A DNA stretch of 64,000 bases from contig JAMPIV010016266.1 of assembly GCA_024509875.1 (NCBI GenBank), positions 62,001 to 126,000 on the forward strand, written 5' to 3'. Below the pieces are notes generated by a model. The model saw only the letters and a list, made by a program, of their open reading frames with translations. It searched no databases and was not told the origin of the DNA. The translations under genes were made by a program, and so were the position numbers. This document shows positions 19,728-30,544 of the stretch, one piece after another. Position 1 is the first letter of the stretch, and every line of letters starts with the position of its first letter. The stretch is from Oreohelix idahoensis (lineage: Eukaryota > Mollusca > Gastropoda > Stylommatophora > Oreohelicidae).

Positions 19728-20303
19728 TAATCACATCTTCTTCTTCTTTGATCCTTAGCCACAGACTGTCAAAGCAGTCAGTGGCCATCACTCCTGGTGG
19801 CATCTTGTAAAGCAGCAACAAATTGTATCCACTTTGTTCAGCCGGCAGCCATCCTTCGTAATGTGCTTCAACTGTGGTTCATTAGTTTTTGGTCAGCCTC
19901 TCTTTTGCTTTCCTCTATGTGTCCATAGCATAGTTGTTCTTGTAATAGTATCTGGGTCCCTTCTGAAGATGTGGCAAACCCAACTCCACAATCTACCAGC
20001 TATGATGGTGTGCATGTCCTCATGGTTACTCCAAATTAGTTATTGGTTGATGATGGTATTCGACCAAAAGATTCTGTGAATTTTCCTCAGGCAGATTGTG
20101 TGGAAGAAGGACAGTTTTGACATTTCCTTCTATGTTACTCTTCAGCATTCCACATCATAGAGAAGCACAGAAAGTACACAGCTGTCATATAATCTTAATT
20201 TGGTGGTTGTGCTGTATTGGGAAGACATCCAGATGTTGTTGAGACTAGCAAAAGCTGTCTCGCTTTATTCATTCTGTTGTTAATGTCTTTGCTTGTTCTG
20301 CCA
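19728..20303 (-). mobile_element. RTE-3 LINE, 3' part
   Basis: Minus-strand reading, frame-broken, gives SFTYLGSCIDSKGG-like and LLYDVECWRV-like blocks (the post-RT 'YLG' and 'LLYGSE.W' motifs), then a C-terminus like LRRI..I.W...I.N. Sequence is continuous with 21202-21900 once the RTE-1 insertion is removed. Related to 27905-28310. Confidence 0.65.
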
Positions 20304-20315
20304 TCTAGTGTTACT
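20304..20315. repeat. Target-site duplication of RTE-1 insertion, left
   Basis: tctagtgttact, repeated at 21190-21201. Confidence 0.85.
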
Positions 20316-21189
20316 TTCTTACTTCGTCGTTCCTTTTCTACCGTGAGGTGTAAAGGTTTGGAAGAGAGAGCGCCAGACTATCCTATCGACTATCTTCCTC
20401 CTGGCCTGGTTCCATTCTAGGTCTCGGTCCTTCAAAGGTTGTTTAATGTTGTCCTCCCAGTGGACTCTGGGCCATCCTGGGATTCTGGACCCCTGGCTCT
20501 TTGTTTCCCATGCTTGTCATGGTAGCCAATCTTCTCCCATTCTGCAGACATGGCCAAACCATCTTAGTTGGGACTGTTCTACTTGGGTCTGCAGGGGGGT
20601 GGCATTTTAGTCCTTGACGTATCGTTTGGCCGCGGACCATGTCTCTTCTTGTTACTTCAACCACCTTCCTCATAAACCTCATTTCTGAGGTTTGGATCTG
20701 GCTTATGTGGGTTGTAGTCATTGCCCATGACTTGCATCCATGTCAAGACTTGGACATAGGTGGAGTGGTATACAGCCATCTTTGTTTTCTTACCAACCTC
20801 TCTCTTGCTGAGGAATCCTCGATTTATGGCCTGAAAAAGTCTCCCAGCCGCAGCTTTTCGAGTGGCCAACTCTTCTTTAATGCCTCCCTTTCGGTCTATA
20901 ATAGCTCCGAGATATTTAAAGTGGTTGACCTGCTCCAGGATCTGTTCTCCCAGTCTAATCTGATGTCTTCTTTCTTCTCATGATATCACCATGGATTTTG
21001 TTTTAGAGCTGATTATGACCATCCCTCTCTTCTCCAGCTCTTCCTTCCAGACTTGCAGGTTATATTGAAGATGTGCCTTTGATTTAGCAATCAGGGCAAC
21101 ATCATCAGCAAATGCTAGCTCTGAAATACAGACCTGTCTCATCTTCCAGTACCCCACTGAATACTTTCTTGTTCTCTCCTTACGTGCTT
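20316..21189 (-). mobile_element. RTE-1 LINE, 5'-truncated, nested in RTE-3
   Basis: An 874-bp insertion on the minus strand with a 12-bp TSD. The 3' tail is cttacttcg-type (20318). Broken minus-strand frames at 20443-20869 retain WAMTTTHISQIQTSEMRF and RKVVEVTRRDMVRGQTIR, the RTE-1 C-terminal region, and MATRKAAAGRLFQAINRGF. The 5' edge (about 21189) falls in the RT ADD region. Inactive by truncation and stops. Confidence 0.85.
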
Positions 21190-21201
21190 TCTAGTGTTAC
21201 T
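21190..21201. repeat. Target-site duplication of RTE-1 insertion, right
   Basis: tctagtgttact, matching 20304-20315. Confidence 0.85.
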
Positions 21202-21900
21202 ATGCATCCTAATTAAGTAAATGTGCCTATCTGTTCTAGCTTCTAGTTCCTTATTGTTATTTGCTCAGGATTGCCTACATTGAGTGTCATTGAGTGTCTT
21301 CTTCAGATTGATGTTCAGACCCACCTGCTGGCTATACTTACTCAGTCTGTCAGTTTTTTCTTGGATGTGTTGATGTGAATGTGTGAGTAGTGTGATGTCA
21401 TTTGCTTATTCCAGGTCTTCTAGTGTAGACAATGTTGTCCATTTAATTCCCCATTGACTGCCCTCTGTTGTCTGGAGCATCACCCAGTCTATGTCAACAA
21501 TATAGTTGTTGCTAAGGGGCATCCTTGTCATACTCCTGTCTTCACCTCAAAAGTTAGGGTGCTCAACCCAACACTGCATGTAAAGTTAGAATAGAGGCTT
21601 TTTATAATGGAAACAATGCAGCTGGGAATTCCATAAACCCTCAGTATTTTCCTTAGGCTGTCCGTGTCTATGTGGTAAAAAACCTTTTCAAAATCAACAA
21701 AGCTAATGTATAGCTGTCTCTGCCATTCTGTGCACTGCTCTATATTGTTCCTGTTGGTGAATATATGATCTGCACATCTTCTGTTCTTTCGGAATCCCGT
21801 TTTTTTTTTTCCTCAGTTTATGGTCTACTGCTTTTGAAATTCTCTGGATGATTATCCGACCTAGTATTTTACTGGGAATTGAGAGGAGACAAAAGATAAC
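21202..21900 (-). pseudogene. RTE-3 reverse transcriptase relic
   Basis: Minus-strand translation through stops yields RQLYISFVDFEKVF (palm motif A), LRKILRVYGIP, a degraded motif-B region (VKTG..QGCPL) and the upstream SKILGRIIIQRISKAVD block. Sequence ends next to the Tigger element. Confidence 0.65.
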
Positions 21901-21908
21901 AAAAGATA

Positions 21909-24241
21909 CAGTAGAACTCCATTTATCCGAACCCCAATTATCCGAACACTTTTTCCAGAAAAAAAAAAATCAGATGCCACAGTCACGTTAGACTAAAATT
22001 CTGAATCTTTTGATTCGGCAAACTTCAAATGTGTGCGAACAATTTGTAGAGAATGGGATGGCTAATGGTCGGTCGCTTACGTACAGGAAGTCAGTTAGAT
22101 CATAAAATCAGTTAATATCTGGTTTAAAAATACAGTGTACGTGTGCGTTCTAGGTAGAACACTGGCTAAACAGACAGTTCAACTTAAAATAATTGTGTCT
22201 GCTACTACAGCAGAATAATTTTGGCGTACAAGTATTTCTCTGTGCGATATGGCATCTTCCAGTAGGCCTAAAGCATATAAAAGGAACCGCAATGTTTTGT
22301 CAATTGAAACGAAAACAGAATTTATCAAGAGACTAGGACAAGGTGAAACTGTGTCTTCACTTGCGAGGATTTTCAATGTTGGGAAAGCTACCGTCTCTGA
22401 CATTAAAAGTAACAAGGATAAAATTATGAGTTTTGCATCGAAATTTGATAGTGAAAATGGGTCGAAGAAACGTAAAACCATGAGAAATGCGAAAGATGTG
22501 AAATTGGAAGAGGCTTTGTATATATGGTTTGTGCAAAGAAGAAGCAAAGGGGAACCTATCTCCGGTTCTCTGTTGTGTGAAAAGGCACTTCAGTTCAACA
22601 ATCAACTTGACGGTCCTCCTGACTTTAAGGCTAGCCAGGAATGGTTAAGAAACTTTAAATCTCGTCATGGCATACGAGAATTGGAGATTCAAGGGGAATC
22701 TTTATCTAGCGATGCAACTGCCGCTAAAAATTTTATAGAAACATTCTTGGCTTTTTTGGAAGAAGAAGGTTATTCACTCGAGGATGTGTATAATGCCGAT
22801 GAGACTGGCTTATACTGGAAATCATTGCCTCAAAAATCACTTGCATCTCAGCGCGAAGCAGCTGCCCCTGGGTTTAAAAAGTGCAAAGAGAGAGTAACAA
22901 TTTTGGTAGCCGCGAATGCCAGTGGAAGTCATCGTTTACCGGTGCTAATGATCGGCAAAGCCAAAAAACCACGTTGTTTAAAGAATGTGACATGTCTCCC
23001 ATTGTGTTACAAAGCACAGAAGAGTGCTTGGATGAATAGTGAAATATTTCTTGATTGGTATACAAATCAGTTCATCCCAAATGTGAAGAGGTTGGGAGAA
23101 CAAGAAAAGAAAACTGGAAAAGTAATTCTTCTACTGGACAATGCACCATCTCATCCAGAGACGGATACATTGAATGCAGTTGATGCAAATTTTAAAGTAA
23201 TTTTTCTGCCTCCCAATGTAACAGCACTGATTCAACCAATGGATCAGGGTGTTATAGCAAAGCTTAAAAAGATGTACAAGAAGGAAGTCCTGCGTCGTTT
23301 ATTGTTGGCTGAAGATGAAGAAAGTGTGGTGGCGTTTTCCAAAAAGCTTAATCTCAAAGACTGCTGCTATATGTTAGCTGATGCTTGGACCACCCTGTCA
23401 CAAGATAATCTCAACAAGGCTTGGAGTAGATTGCTTGGGAAAAAAGGAGGAAATGAAACTACTGCAGTGGACACAAATGATGATTGTATAAATGAAGTTG
23501 TGGAACTGTTTCAAGCAATGCCCGGATTTTCGGACTGTGACAAAGATGATGCACACATGTGGCTAGAAGATGATAATGATTCTGGTTTTCAGTTTTTGAA
23601 TGACGAAGAAATTTTGTCTTTTGTGCAAGAAGAAAACCAAATACATGTAGTGACCGATGATGAAGACACCTCAGAAGTACATGATGTACTTGTAGATTAT
23701 GAAGAAAAACCAAAACGTCGACCAAGTCCTGAAGAGGCCTTTATAGCACTAGAAACTGCGATGGCTTGGTACGAGCAAGAAGATGACAGCTGTCCTACAC
23801 AGCTTCTGCTGTTGAAGAGAATTCGGGACTTAGCAGCCAAAAGGAGACTATCCAGTTTGGTGCAAAAGAGGATTCCTCATTATTTTAAATAGTGGGCTAC
23901 ATCTGTGCAAGTACATATATACGTAAGTTGCGCCTGGTTTTGAATCATTTGTAATGTTATTTTGAAAACATTTCTCTTTCTTAACAAAAATAATTAATAC
24001 AAGAAGTACATGCACTGCAGTGTAATAAAAGATTTTGGTGATACAGTGATCTAATACAGTGTGGGTATTATTATTACAGTACAAGTAAATATGTTTTATA
24101 GTGTATTTTCCTTGTGATGGTTAATTATTTTTAGAAATATGTGTACATGTACTCGATACATTATGTAATCCAATTATCCGAACATTTGATTATCCGAACG
24201 ATGCTCGGTCCCATGGGGTTCGGATAAATAGAGTTCTACTG
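21909..24241 (+). mobile_element. Pogo/Tigger DNA transposon, complete (2,333 bp)
   Basis: Left end CAGTAGAACTCCATTTATCC and the reverse complement of the right end (CAGTAGAACTCTATTTATCC) are inverted repeats with one difference, running on into CGAACCCCA. TA is duplicated at 21907-21908 and 24242-24243. Internal sequence near both ends repeats the ATTATCCGAAC motif (21937-21947, 24171-24181), probably transposase-binding sites. It holds one intact transposase gene. Located in the intron between exons 4 and 5 of the zinc-finger gene. Confidence 0.95.
22249..23892 (+). CDS. Tigger/pogo transposase, intact 547 aa
   Basis: Full-length, uninterrupted DDE transposase of the pogo/Tigger family (same fold as JRK and CENP-B derivatives). 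Order: N-terminal psq/CENP-B-N helix-turn-helix, about residues 14-64 (TVSSLARIFNVGKATVSDIK); second CENP-B-type DNA-binding domain, about 75-142 (ending WLRNFKSRHGI); DDE_1 catalytic domain from about 175, with Asp184 in NADETGLYW, Asp297 in LLLDNAPSH and Asp332 in PMDQGV, 34 residues on. The C-terminus is acidic, then basic (KRRLSSLVQKRIPHYF). It would bind the element's ends and cut and paste it into TA sites. ATG at 22249 is the first in-frame start and fits family length. Lack of stops and 340-bp flanks with matching TIRs imply a young, possibly active copy. Confidence 0.95.
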   Translation: MASSSRPKAYKRNRNVLSIETKTEFIKRLGQGETVSSLARIFNVGKATVSDIKSNKDKIMSFASKFDSENGSKKRKTMRNAKDVKLEEALYIWFVQRRSKGEPISGSLLCEKALQFNNQLDGPPDFKASQEWLRNFKSRHGIRELEIQGESLSSDATAAKNFIETFLAFLEEEGYSLEDVYNADETGLYWKSLPQKSLASQREAAAPGFKKCKERVTILVAANASGSHRLPVLMIGKAKKPRCLKNVTCLPLCYKAQKSAWMNSEIFLDWYTNQFIPNVKRLGEQEKKTGKVILLLDNAPSHPETDTLNAVDANFKVIFLPPNVTALIQPMDQGVIAKLKKMYKKEVLRRLLLAEDEESVVAFSKKLNLKDCCYMLADAWTTLSQDNLNKAWSRLLGKKGGNETTAVDTNDDCINEVVELFQAMPGFSDCDKDDAHMWLEDDNDSGFQFLNDEEILSFVQEENQIHVVTDDEDTSEVHDVLVDYEEKPKRRPSPEEAFIALETAMAWYEQEDDSCPTQLLLLKRIRDLAAKRRLSSLVQKRIPHYFK

Positions 24242-24243
24242 TA

Positions 24244-24957
24244 TAACAATATAAGATCATGAAACTTAATATCTTTTCTGCAAATGGTGCTTTGACTGAC
24301 ATTAATGTTTACAGTTTGTCTCAGCTGACATCTTAGAGTAGAACAAGTCACTGTTCGATGGTGCAGGGCTGACAACAAGAGGTATCGGTCATCATGTCTA
24401 TTGGTGCAACCAGGGCGACCTGGCTGGTGGCGATCCTCCACACTTCCTGTGGCCTGAAATCTCTATAAAACTCTTTGGATAGTAGAGTGTGACACTGGAA
24501 GCCATCTAGCAACCTCACGGACAGATAAACCACTTTCAATCCACGCTTTAGCCCTCATTCTTTGTAAGGTGTCAAGACTTCTTCTCGGTGGCATGGTTTT
24601 TGCAAGTGATGAAACTACCCTAAGTCTGCTGATTGTAAAACAAATTAAGAGTGAACTCTGTTCACGAAAAGTCGCCATTGCATGTGGAATGTCAATCAGC
24701 ATGATTACTTCACCTGTTTGGTTGTACGAAAGTTTGAAAAAACAGAATAAAAATGTGAATTTATGGTCAGCAAACCAAATTGCACGTGATCACCATGGTT
24801 GTCGGTGAGTTGTTTTTATGCTTAACGTGCATAGAGGACTGTCAGAGGAAGATATTGCACCCATTTTTACTAAAAACTTCCTTCATTTAATCATTCTATG
24901 TGCTTATATAAAAGTGTATTGAAAATAATAGGGTGGCCCTTGACTTTTGACAAGTAG
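24244..24957 (-). mobile_element. Tc1/mariner-like element, 5' half only
   Basis: Outer end (minus strand, from 24957) is CTACTTGTCAAAAGTCAAGG, next to TA in a TATATA run, typical of Tc1-like TIRs. Inside lies the first part of a transposase. The 3' half and second TIR are missing; the stub stops where the Tigger element begins. Confidence 0.65.
24255..24594 (-). pseudogene. Tc1-like transposase, N-terminal DNA-binding part
   Basis: Starting ATG at 24594 (minus): MPPRRSLDTLQRMRAKAWIE, then a helix-turn-helix (SVREVARWLPVSHSTIQRVL), a frameshift near 24440-24450, the linker 'G.V.DR.QPGRP' (VEDRHQPGRPGCT) and the second HTH (LRCQLRQTVNINVSQSTICR). This paired-like bipartite DNA-binding domain is typical of Tc1 transposases. 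The DDE/DD34E domain is absent. Non-functional. Confidence 0.85.
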
Positions 24958-24959
24958 TA

Positions 24960-25689
24960 TATATATATCTTACCCTCAACTCAGAGTTCACAGAGCTTCC
25001 TAGACCTGGCAGTCTACACACACTTACAGATGGTAATAGGTTTGGTGGCGAGTGCTTGCCCTATCCTCTGTGTTTGAAGAATTTTTGTGGTCTGTCCCGT
25101 TCACATATTCACCTTCTTTATTTACTCTCTGCTCTGCTGTATGGGAAGCAATGACGTCCTAACCATTCTGTCTCTCCCACTTGTTCAGCAAAACACAGCT
25201 ATTTTTAGTCTGGTGTGCTTTTACTGTAAGTGTAATTTCATCGTTCTCAATCATTTCTTCACCAATTTCCGTCATTAATGTCTGGTTCTACTCAGACGAT
25301 CCTACGCTAACATTCCGTATAACTTTCTTATCGTTTTGTCCATTATGTATTTAGCCCTCTTTACTAGAAGTGAGTCAGAGTCTTGGTAAATCAAGTTTTT
25401 GAGCATTAAATCGCAAGTACCTTACGTTATTCTGCAAAGCTGATAATAATACTTAAATCTGGACAAAGGTAATCCTGTCTAATATCAGAACCTGCATGTC
25501 CGGTCATTTATAACCATTATCTGCTTCAGAACTTCACTGGAAAGTTAGTCCATCTACACAAATCCTGGGTCACTATTTAATTTTATTTTACCTAGGGGCG
25601 CTTGACTGCACAACTCGCTTTGTTTCATATGCTAATGAGGTTGCTTTGTGAAGCCAGATTCTACCAAAATATTGGGCTCAGCACGCATC
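24960..25689. other. No gene seen
   Basis: Short TA repeat at 24957-24970, then unremarkable intronic DNA. Confidence 0.5.
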
Positions 25690-26150
25690 TAGTGACACTA
25701 TCATTGACCATAATTTGGTCTATCCGGTTTCAGTCTCATCCGTTTGGTGATTCCCATGTTAACGTGTACTTCTTTGTGTGAAGAAAATGTTCCTCCAGTG
25801 ATCAGGTTGTTAATGCTGCAGAATCTTATTAGTTTGTCCCCATTCTCATTTACTGTTCCACTGCTGCATTTCCCCATTACTCTTTCATTATAAGTATTGT
25901 GTGTTCCTACTTTTGCATTGAGAAATTCCATTACTATTATTTTTACCTCTCTATCAGAGCAAAGTACTATTTCTCCTGTAGCTGTTTTTATTAGCCCTGT
26001 CCCAGTCCATCTGCTCTCACTTATTCCAGGGATGTGCATTGTTCTTCATCACTGTAGTGATCTACCTCAGCTTTCCTGCCTCATTCATGGTTCTGACATT
26101 CCAGAATTCAATTCTAGTTTCATGTTTTGTGGTCGCACCCTCCATTTTCA
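25690..26150 (-). pseudogene. RTE-type LINE apurinic endonuclease relic
   Basis: The frame at 25701-26039 contains GISESRWTGTGLIKTATGEIVL (the catalytic-Glu block 'ISE.RW.G') joined by an internal deletion to EFLNAKVGTHN (canonical GDFNAKVG; Asp replaced here) and NENGDKLIRFCSINNLITGGTF. Upstream bases to about 26150 encode a degraded 'FWNVRTMNE.GK' N-terminus. EN nicks target DNA to prime LINE reverse transcription. Broken by deletion and frameshift. Confidence 0.75.
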
Positions 26151-26284
26151 TGCCAATGGATTCCTTTTGGCTTTTACCACTGACAGTCATACAAGCCTGA
26201 GACTTTGGATGTCCATCCCACATCAAAGTCTTTCAACTTATTGCTTTTTCCTTAACATGTGTGACTTTTTTACATAGAAAGGGG

Positions 26285-26465
26285 TGTCGGCCCTGCACTA
26301 AAACTCCCAGCTTGAAGGACCAGGGTATTAGCTTTTGTCCGACCCCTATCTGTGCAAACCTGTCCAGCTTTGTTGAAATTATCAGGAGTAAAACGCCCAC
26401 TGGCGTAGCTCTGGGGGTTATCAGGGTGCACAAGCTGCCATACCGCTACAAGGTATAGGTACCAT
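26285..26465 (-). other. LINE 5' leader module
   Basis: On the minus strand from 26455: taccttgtagcggtatggca, then gcttgtgcaccctgataacc, then agctacgccagtgggcg and tactcctgata. A clearly related block stands upstream of a different LINE's endonuclease at 57780-57900. It lies just 5' of the EN relic at 25690-26150, so it is probably that element's 5' UTR. Confidence 0.6.
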
Positions 26466-26602
26466 TGATGGCAGAACAATCACATCATTATCAGGAAATT
26501 GTGCTCATTAGTTTGTAACTACACTTTGCTAACAAATTTTAACTAGACATGTAGGACACGCATTTCTTTATTTATCTTTGCTCTTTATTTTTATTGTTAC
26601 AG

Positions 26603-27483
26603 GTGTTTATTCTTGTCACCTGTGCAACACTCATTTCTTCCAACTTGATGTCTTGGATAAGCATTTGAAAGCAGTACACAGAGATGGGGGCTGGGAGTTT
26701 GATAATAAATGCAGTGATCTTCAGAATGTGTTACCACAGGACAGTGGAAATAACATAAATGAAGCAGTGACTAAGATTGGAGATGCCACTTTTAATGATG
26801 TTGCAAGAGAAGCTAGCATCAACCTGAGACTCTCTGATAATGAAGCATCAGTGAACCTCATCAACAGTCAGAAAAGGACTTCTACAGAGTTTGACAACCT
26901 ACACAGTAGTGAATCAGGTTTAAAAAATCAAGCCTGTAACATAAATTGCAGTATTCCATTTTCTGCCAGTGAGTTAAATGTTCAGCTTTGTGTGAGTGAC
27001 AGAGCTGTTGCTACTTGCAGTGATTTAATCATTCAGTCTCACATGAAACTAAAGGAAAGTATGTCCTACAAGTGTGATATGTGTGGTGTATTTTTTCCTG
27101 TGAAAGATTGCATACAGCAACATAACAGAATATCTATACAAGAGAAGCCTTACAAGTGTGAAGTTTGTGAGGCAGAATTTAATGTAAGTTGTAGCCTAAA
27201 ATTACGTGAAAGAATACATACAGGAAATAAACCTTTCATTTTTGATGTTTGTGAAGCAGCATTTACTCAGACAAGCAAGCTACAAGATCATAAAAGAATA
27301 CATACAGGAAATAAACCTTACAATTGGGATGTCTGTGGTGCAGCATTTATTCAGAGTAATAATCTACAAACACATAAAAGAATACATACAGGAAGTAAAC
27401 CTTACAAGTGTGATGTTTGTGGAGCAGCATTTACTGAGAGTGGTAATCTACAGAGACATAAATGTATACATAGCTTAGTGTAA
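26603..27483 (+). CDS. Zinc-finger gene, last exon (C2H2 array)
   Basis: Acceptor tttatttttattgttacag ends at 26602; the exon is entered in phase 1 and runs to TAA at 27481. First finger: CHLCNTHFFQ...HLKAVH, intact. A long Ser/Asn-rich spacer follows (about 100 aa). Then five fingers with HTG.KPY-type linkers: CDMC...HNRIS (second His lost), CEVC...LRERIH (first His lost), FDVC...HKRIH (first Cys lost), WDVC...HKRIH (first Cys lost), CDVC...HKCIH (intact). Two of six can bind zinc normally. The frame is open, so it is either a living protein with relaxed fingers or a gene in early decay. DNA binding is inferred from the family. The spliced protein would be about 407 aa. Confidence 0.75.
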
Positions 27484-27558
27484 GTGATAGTGCTGCTGCT
27501 GCATGCCGTGATTCAATCATTCAATCTCACAAGATATTAGAGGAAGACAAATCCTACA

Positions 27559-27785
27559 ACCGCTGACTATTAGCTCGGGCATTGGCGTAGCTCGCGAGTC
27601 CTTTTTAGGGCTTTATGCTATCAGATAGATAATGTTGGTTCTTTTCAGGATTTAGTATCTATCAATGCTGATCGGGTAGCAGTCAAATGAGTTGACATTT
27701 TTTGGATAATAAATGCGCTCTGATATAACCAAATAGGTTGAAAGGAACACGCCTCACCAGGAGAAGGCAACAAAAAAAAAAAAAA
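27559..27785 (+). mobile_element. Short poly(A)-tailed retroposon (possible SINE)
   Basis: Interrupts the duplicated finger sequence between 'tcctacaa' and 'caagtgtgatat', which are contiguous in exon 5. Ends in a 14-A run (27772-27785). The head ctcgggcattggcgtagctcgcgagtcc has tRNA-like GC content but no clear A/B boxes. Confidence 0.55.
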
Positions 27786-27904
27786 CAAGTGTGATATTTA
27801 TGGTGTATCATTTATTGAGTAAAATAACCTATAACAACATAAAAGAATACATACAGAAGAGAATCCTTACTGGCTTGAAGTTTGTGATGAAGAATTTATT
27901 CAGT

Positions 27905-28310
27905 GTCTTCTTGTTTGGTTCTGATAAAGCAATCAATGACCAACACATCTCATTGTGCCTTGTAGGGCAGCAACAAACTGTCTCTACTTTGATTGTTCAA
28001 CAGCCATCCTTTACATGCTGCCCAGCTTGGGTTCATGCTTAGCATTTCAGCCTCCACAGTTCGACATCACGTGGCTTTTGGCCATCCTTGCTTTCACTTT
28101 CCATCTGTAATCCATAGCATGGTAGTTCTGGTAATGGTGTCAGGATCTCTTCTGAGGATGTGGTCAACCCAGTTCCAATGTTTACCCACTATGATAGTGC
28201 GCATGTCTTGGTGACTCATCCACCTACAAAGTCATCAAAGAATGTTCTTGGCTGGTGATGGTGTTCAGCCAGAAAATTAAAAAAAATGTTCCTTATGCAA
28301 ATTTCTCATA
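27905..28310 (-). mobile_element. RTE-3 LINE 3' fragment inside the finger pseudo-array
   Basis: Parallels 19790-20080 closely: gcagcaacaaa-tgt, cagccatcctt, gtccatagcat-gtagttct-gtaat, tcttctga-gatgtgg, ccactatgatagtg-gcatgtc. No coding frame remains. Confidence 0.7.
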
Positions 28311-28695
28311 GTAGTGGCCAACAATTACATGAAAGGATACATGCAGGGGAAGTGTAATGTTTGTGGTGCAGGATTTGCTGTTAGAGGTATTCTACAAAAA
28401 CATAAAAGAATGCGTACAGGACAGAGACCTTACAAGTGTGATGTTTGTGATGCAGCATTTACTGAGACAAGTAACTACAAAAGGAGAATACATACAGATA
28501 GTAAGCATTACATGTGTGATGTTGGTGAAGCAGCATTTACTCAAAGAGGTTGCCTACAGAATTATATAAGACTGCAAACAGGAGAGAGCCTTACAGCTGT
28601 AACGTTTTTTGGTTCAGCATTTACACAGAGAGATATTCCACAAAAACATAAAAGAATATATACACAAGAGAAACGTCACAAGTGTATAATGTTTG

Positions 28696-29188
<493 letters not shown>

Positions 29189-29195
29189 TGAAGGC

Positions 29196-29201
29196 AATAA
29201 A
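29196..29201 (+). promoter_or_regulatory. Candidate polyadenylation signal AATAAA
   Basis: AATAAA with a T-rich stretch just downstream, after the finger duplicate; it could end a zinc-finger transcript that runs through 27483-29200. Confidence 0.35.
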
Positions 29202-30246
29202 TCTTTTTAACCAGCAAACGGAGCATTATTTATTTTGGTGGGAAATATCAGCTGACTTTGGCTTGAAAAATCATGAAATTTAACCCTTTGAACCCTGGCC
29301 ACCCAGCCTGTAAAATCCCATTCCCCTGGGCTCCTGAGCAAAAAATGCACAAAACAGACACATAAGCAAAACTAGTTACTGTGACACAACAATATAGTCA
29401 GTTTTAACTATTTTATCTCAAATTGACTGACCTGATCATCTCCAATATTCCTGCTTAGTGTGCCAGTCCTCCCAGCATGTAGACCCTTCCTTTAGGCACA
29501 GATAGCTTTCACAATATTTACACCAGAATTTAGTCTTCACTTTTTTGAATGGTCTGTCTTTGTAGGCCATGTCTGGGAAGTCACTAACATGTTTGTTGAA
29601 TTTGTATGCACACACAACACAAATGTTATTGGCGCGTTTTATTGAGACGACAAACTTGGTCGTTGACATCACAGCCACCCATGAAAGTATTGTAGTCAAT
29701 ACAAAGTTGTGGAGTTTGAACATCCACAGTTGTTCCATCCTTGTTTCTCCTTCTAACAGTTCCCATTTCTGTTGGGTTATGATAATTAGATATAAAATTG
29801 ATGGGTCTTTGGTCCATCCATACAAGGCAAACAATGTTATTGAAACAGACAAATTCTGATTGCCCCCTGCACATTTTCTTCTTTCCTGACAGTTCTTTTG
29901 GATAATATTTCCTATTTGTCATTGCTGTCCCTACTGCAAGTGTTCCATAATCACTGTATAACTTGTCAAAGAGAGTTACACTGTTATAAAATCTGTCCAT
30001 GACAAGAATATGGTTTTTGTTTGCCAAATCACCTGAAGTCAAAATCCTGATGACGACACTACCAACAACACTGAGTTCTGGAATAACATCCTCTGTTTTT
30101 CCAGTGTAAATGTCCAAATTTAGAATATAGCCTGAGCTCGCTTCACATGCCATATAAGCCTTTATTCCCCACTTTACGGGCTTTGATTTTATGTATTGTT
30201 TGAAGGCAAGTCTGCTTTTAGTGGGGATCATGCCCTCGTCTAAACT

Positions 30247-30255
30247 CAAGTGTTG
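30247..30255. repeat. SINE target-site duplication, left
   Basis: caagtgttg, repeated at 30536-30544. Confidence 0.85.
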
Positions 30256-30535
30256 GGAGCCGCACTGGTGTAATGGCTACGACGTTGTACTGGCGACCAG
30301 GTGTTCATGGTTCAAACCCGGCCGTCAGCGTTTGAAGAAATGTTTACGACCGGAAATTTGACTTTATAACCTGAACGACTCCTGCACATAAATCCCGTGT
30401 GGATGGGAAGGAGCGAAGCTCCTGACCGGGTTGGAAGGAAAGTCCACTGACCCCCCAGCCTCGCAATGACATGTCATTGGGCCGAAAGAGCTGGAAAGCT
30501 CGAGTGCCGCTGGTTATAGAAAAAAAACAAACAAA
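30256..30535 (+). mobile_element. tRNA-derived SINE inside piggyBac
   Basis: Head ggagccgcactggtgtaatggctacgacg has an A-box-like element, and GGTTCAAACCC (30310-30320) matches the Pol III B-box consensus. The 280-bp unit ends in an aaaaaaaacaaacaaa tail and is flanked by a 9-bp TSD. It lies antisense to the transposase and interrupts the codons before the first catalytic Asp. It starts with the same 'gggagcc' as the SINE at 7264-7612, but the body differs. Confidence 0.88.
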
Positions 30536-30544
30536 CAAGTGTTG
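30536..30544. repeat. SINE target-site duplication, right
   Basis: caagtgttg, matching 30247-30255. Confidence 0.85.

Noticed and set aside
30256..30320. A tRNA gene
   Set aside because: A/B boxes are present, but the body, A-rich tail and TSD show a SINE; no cloverleaf of a functional tRNA was recognisable.
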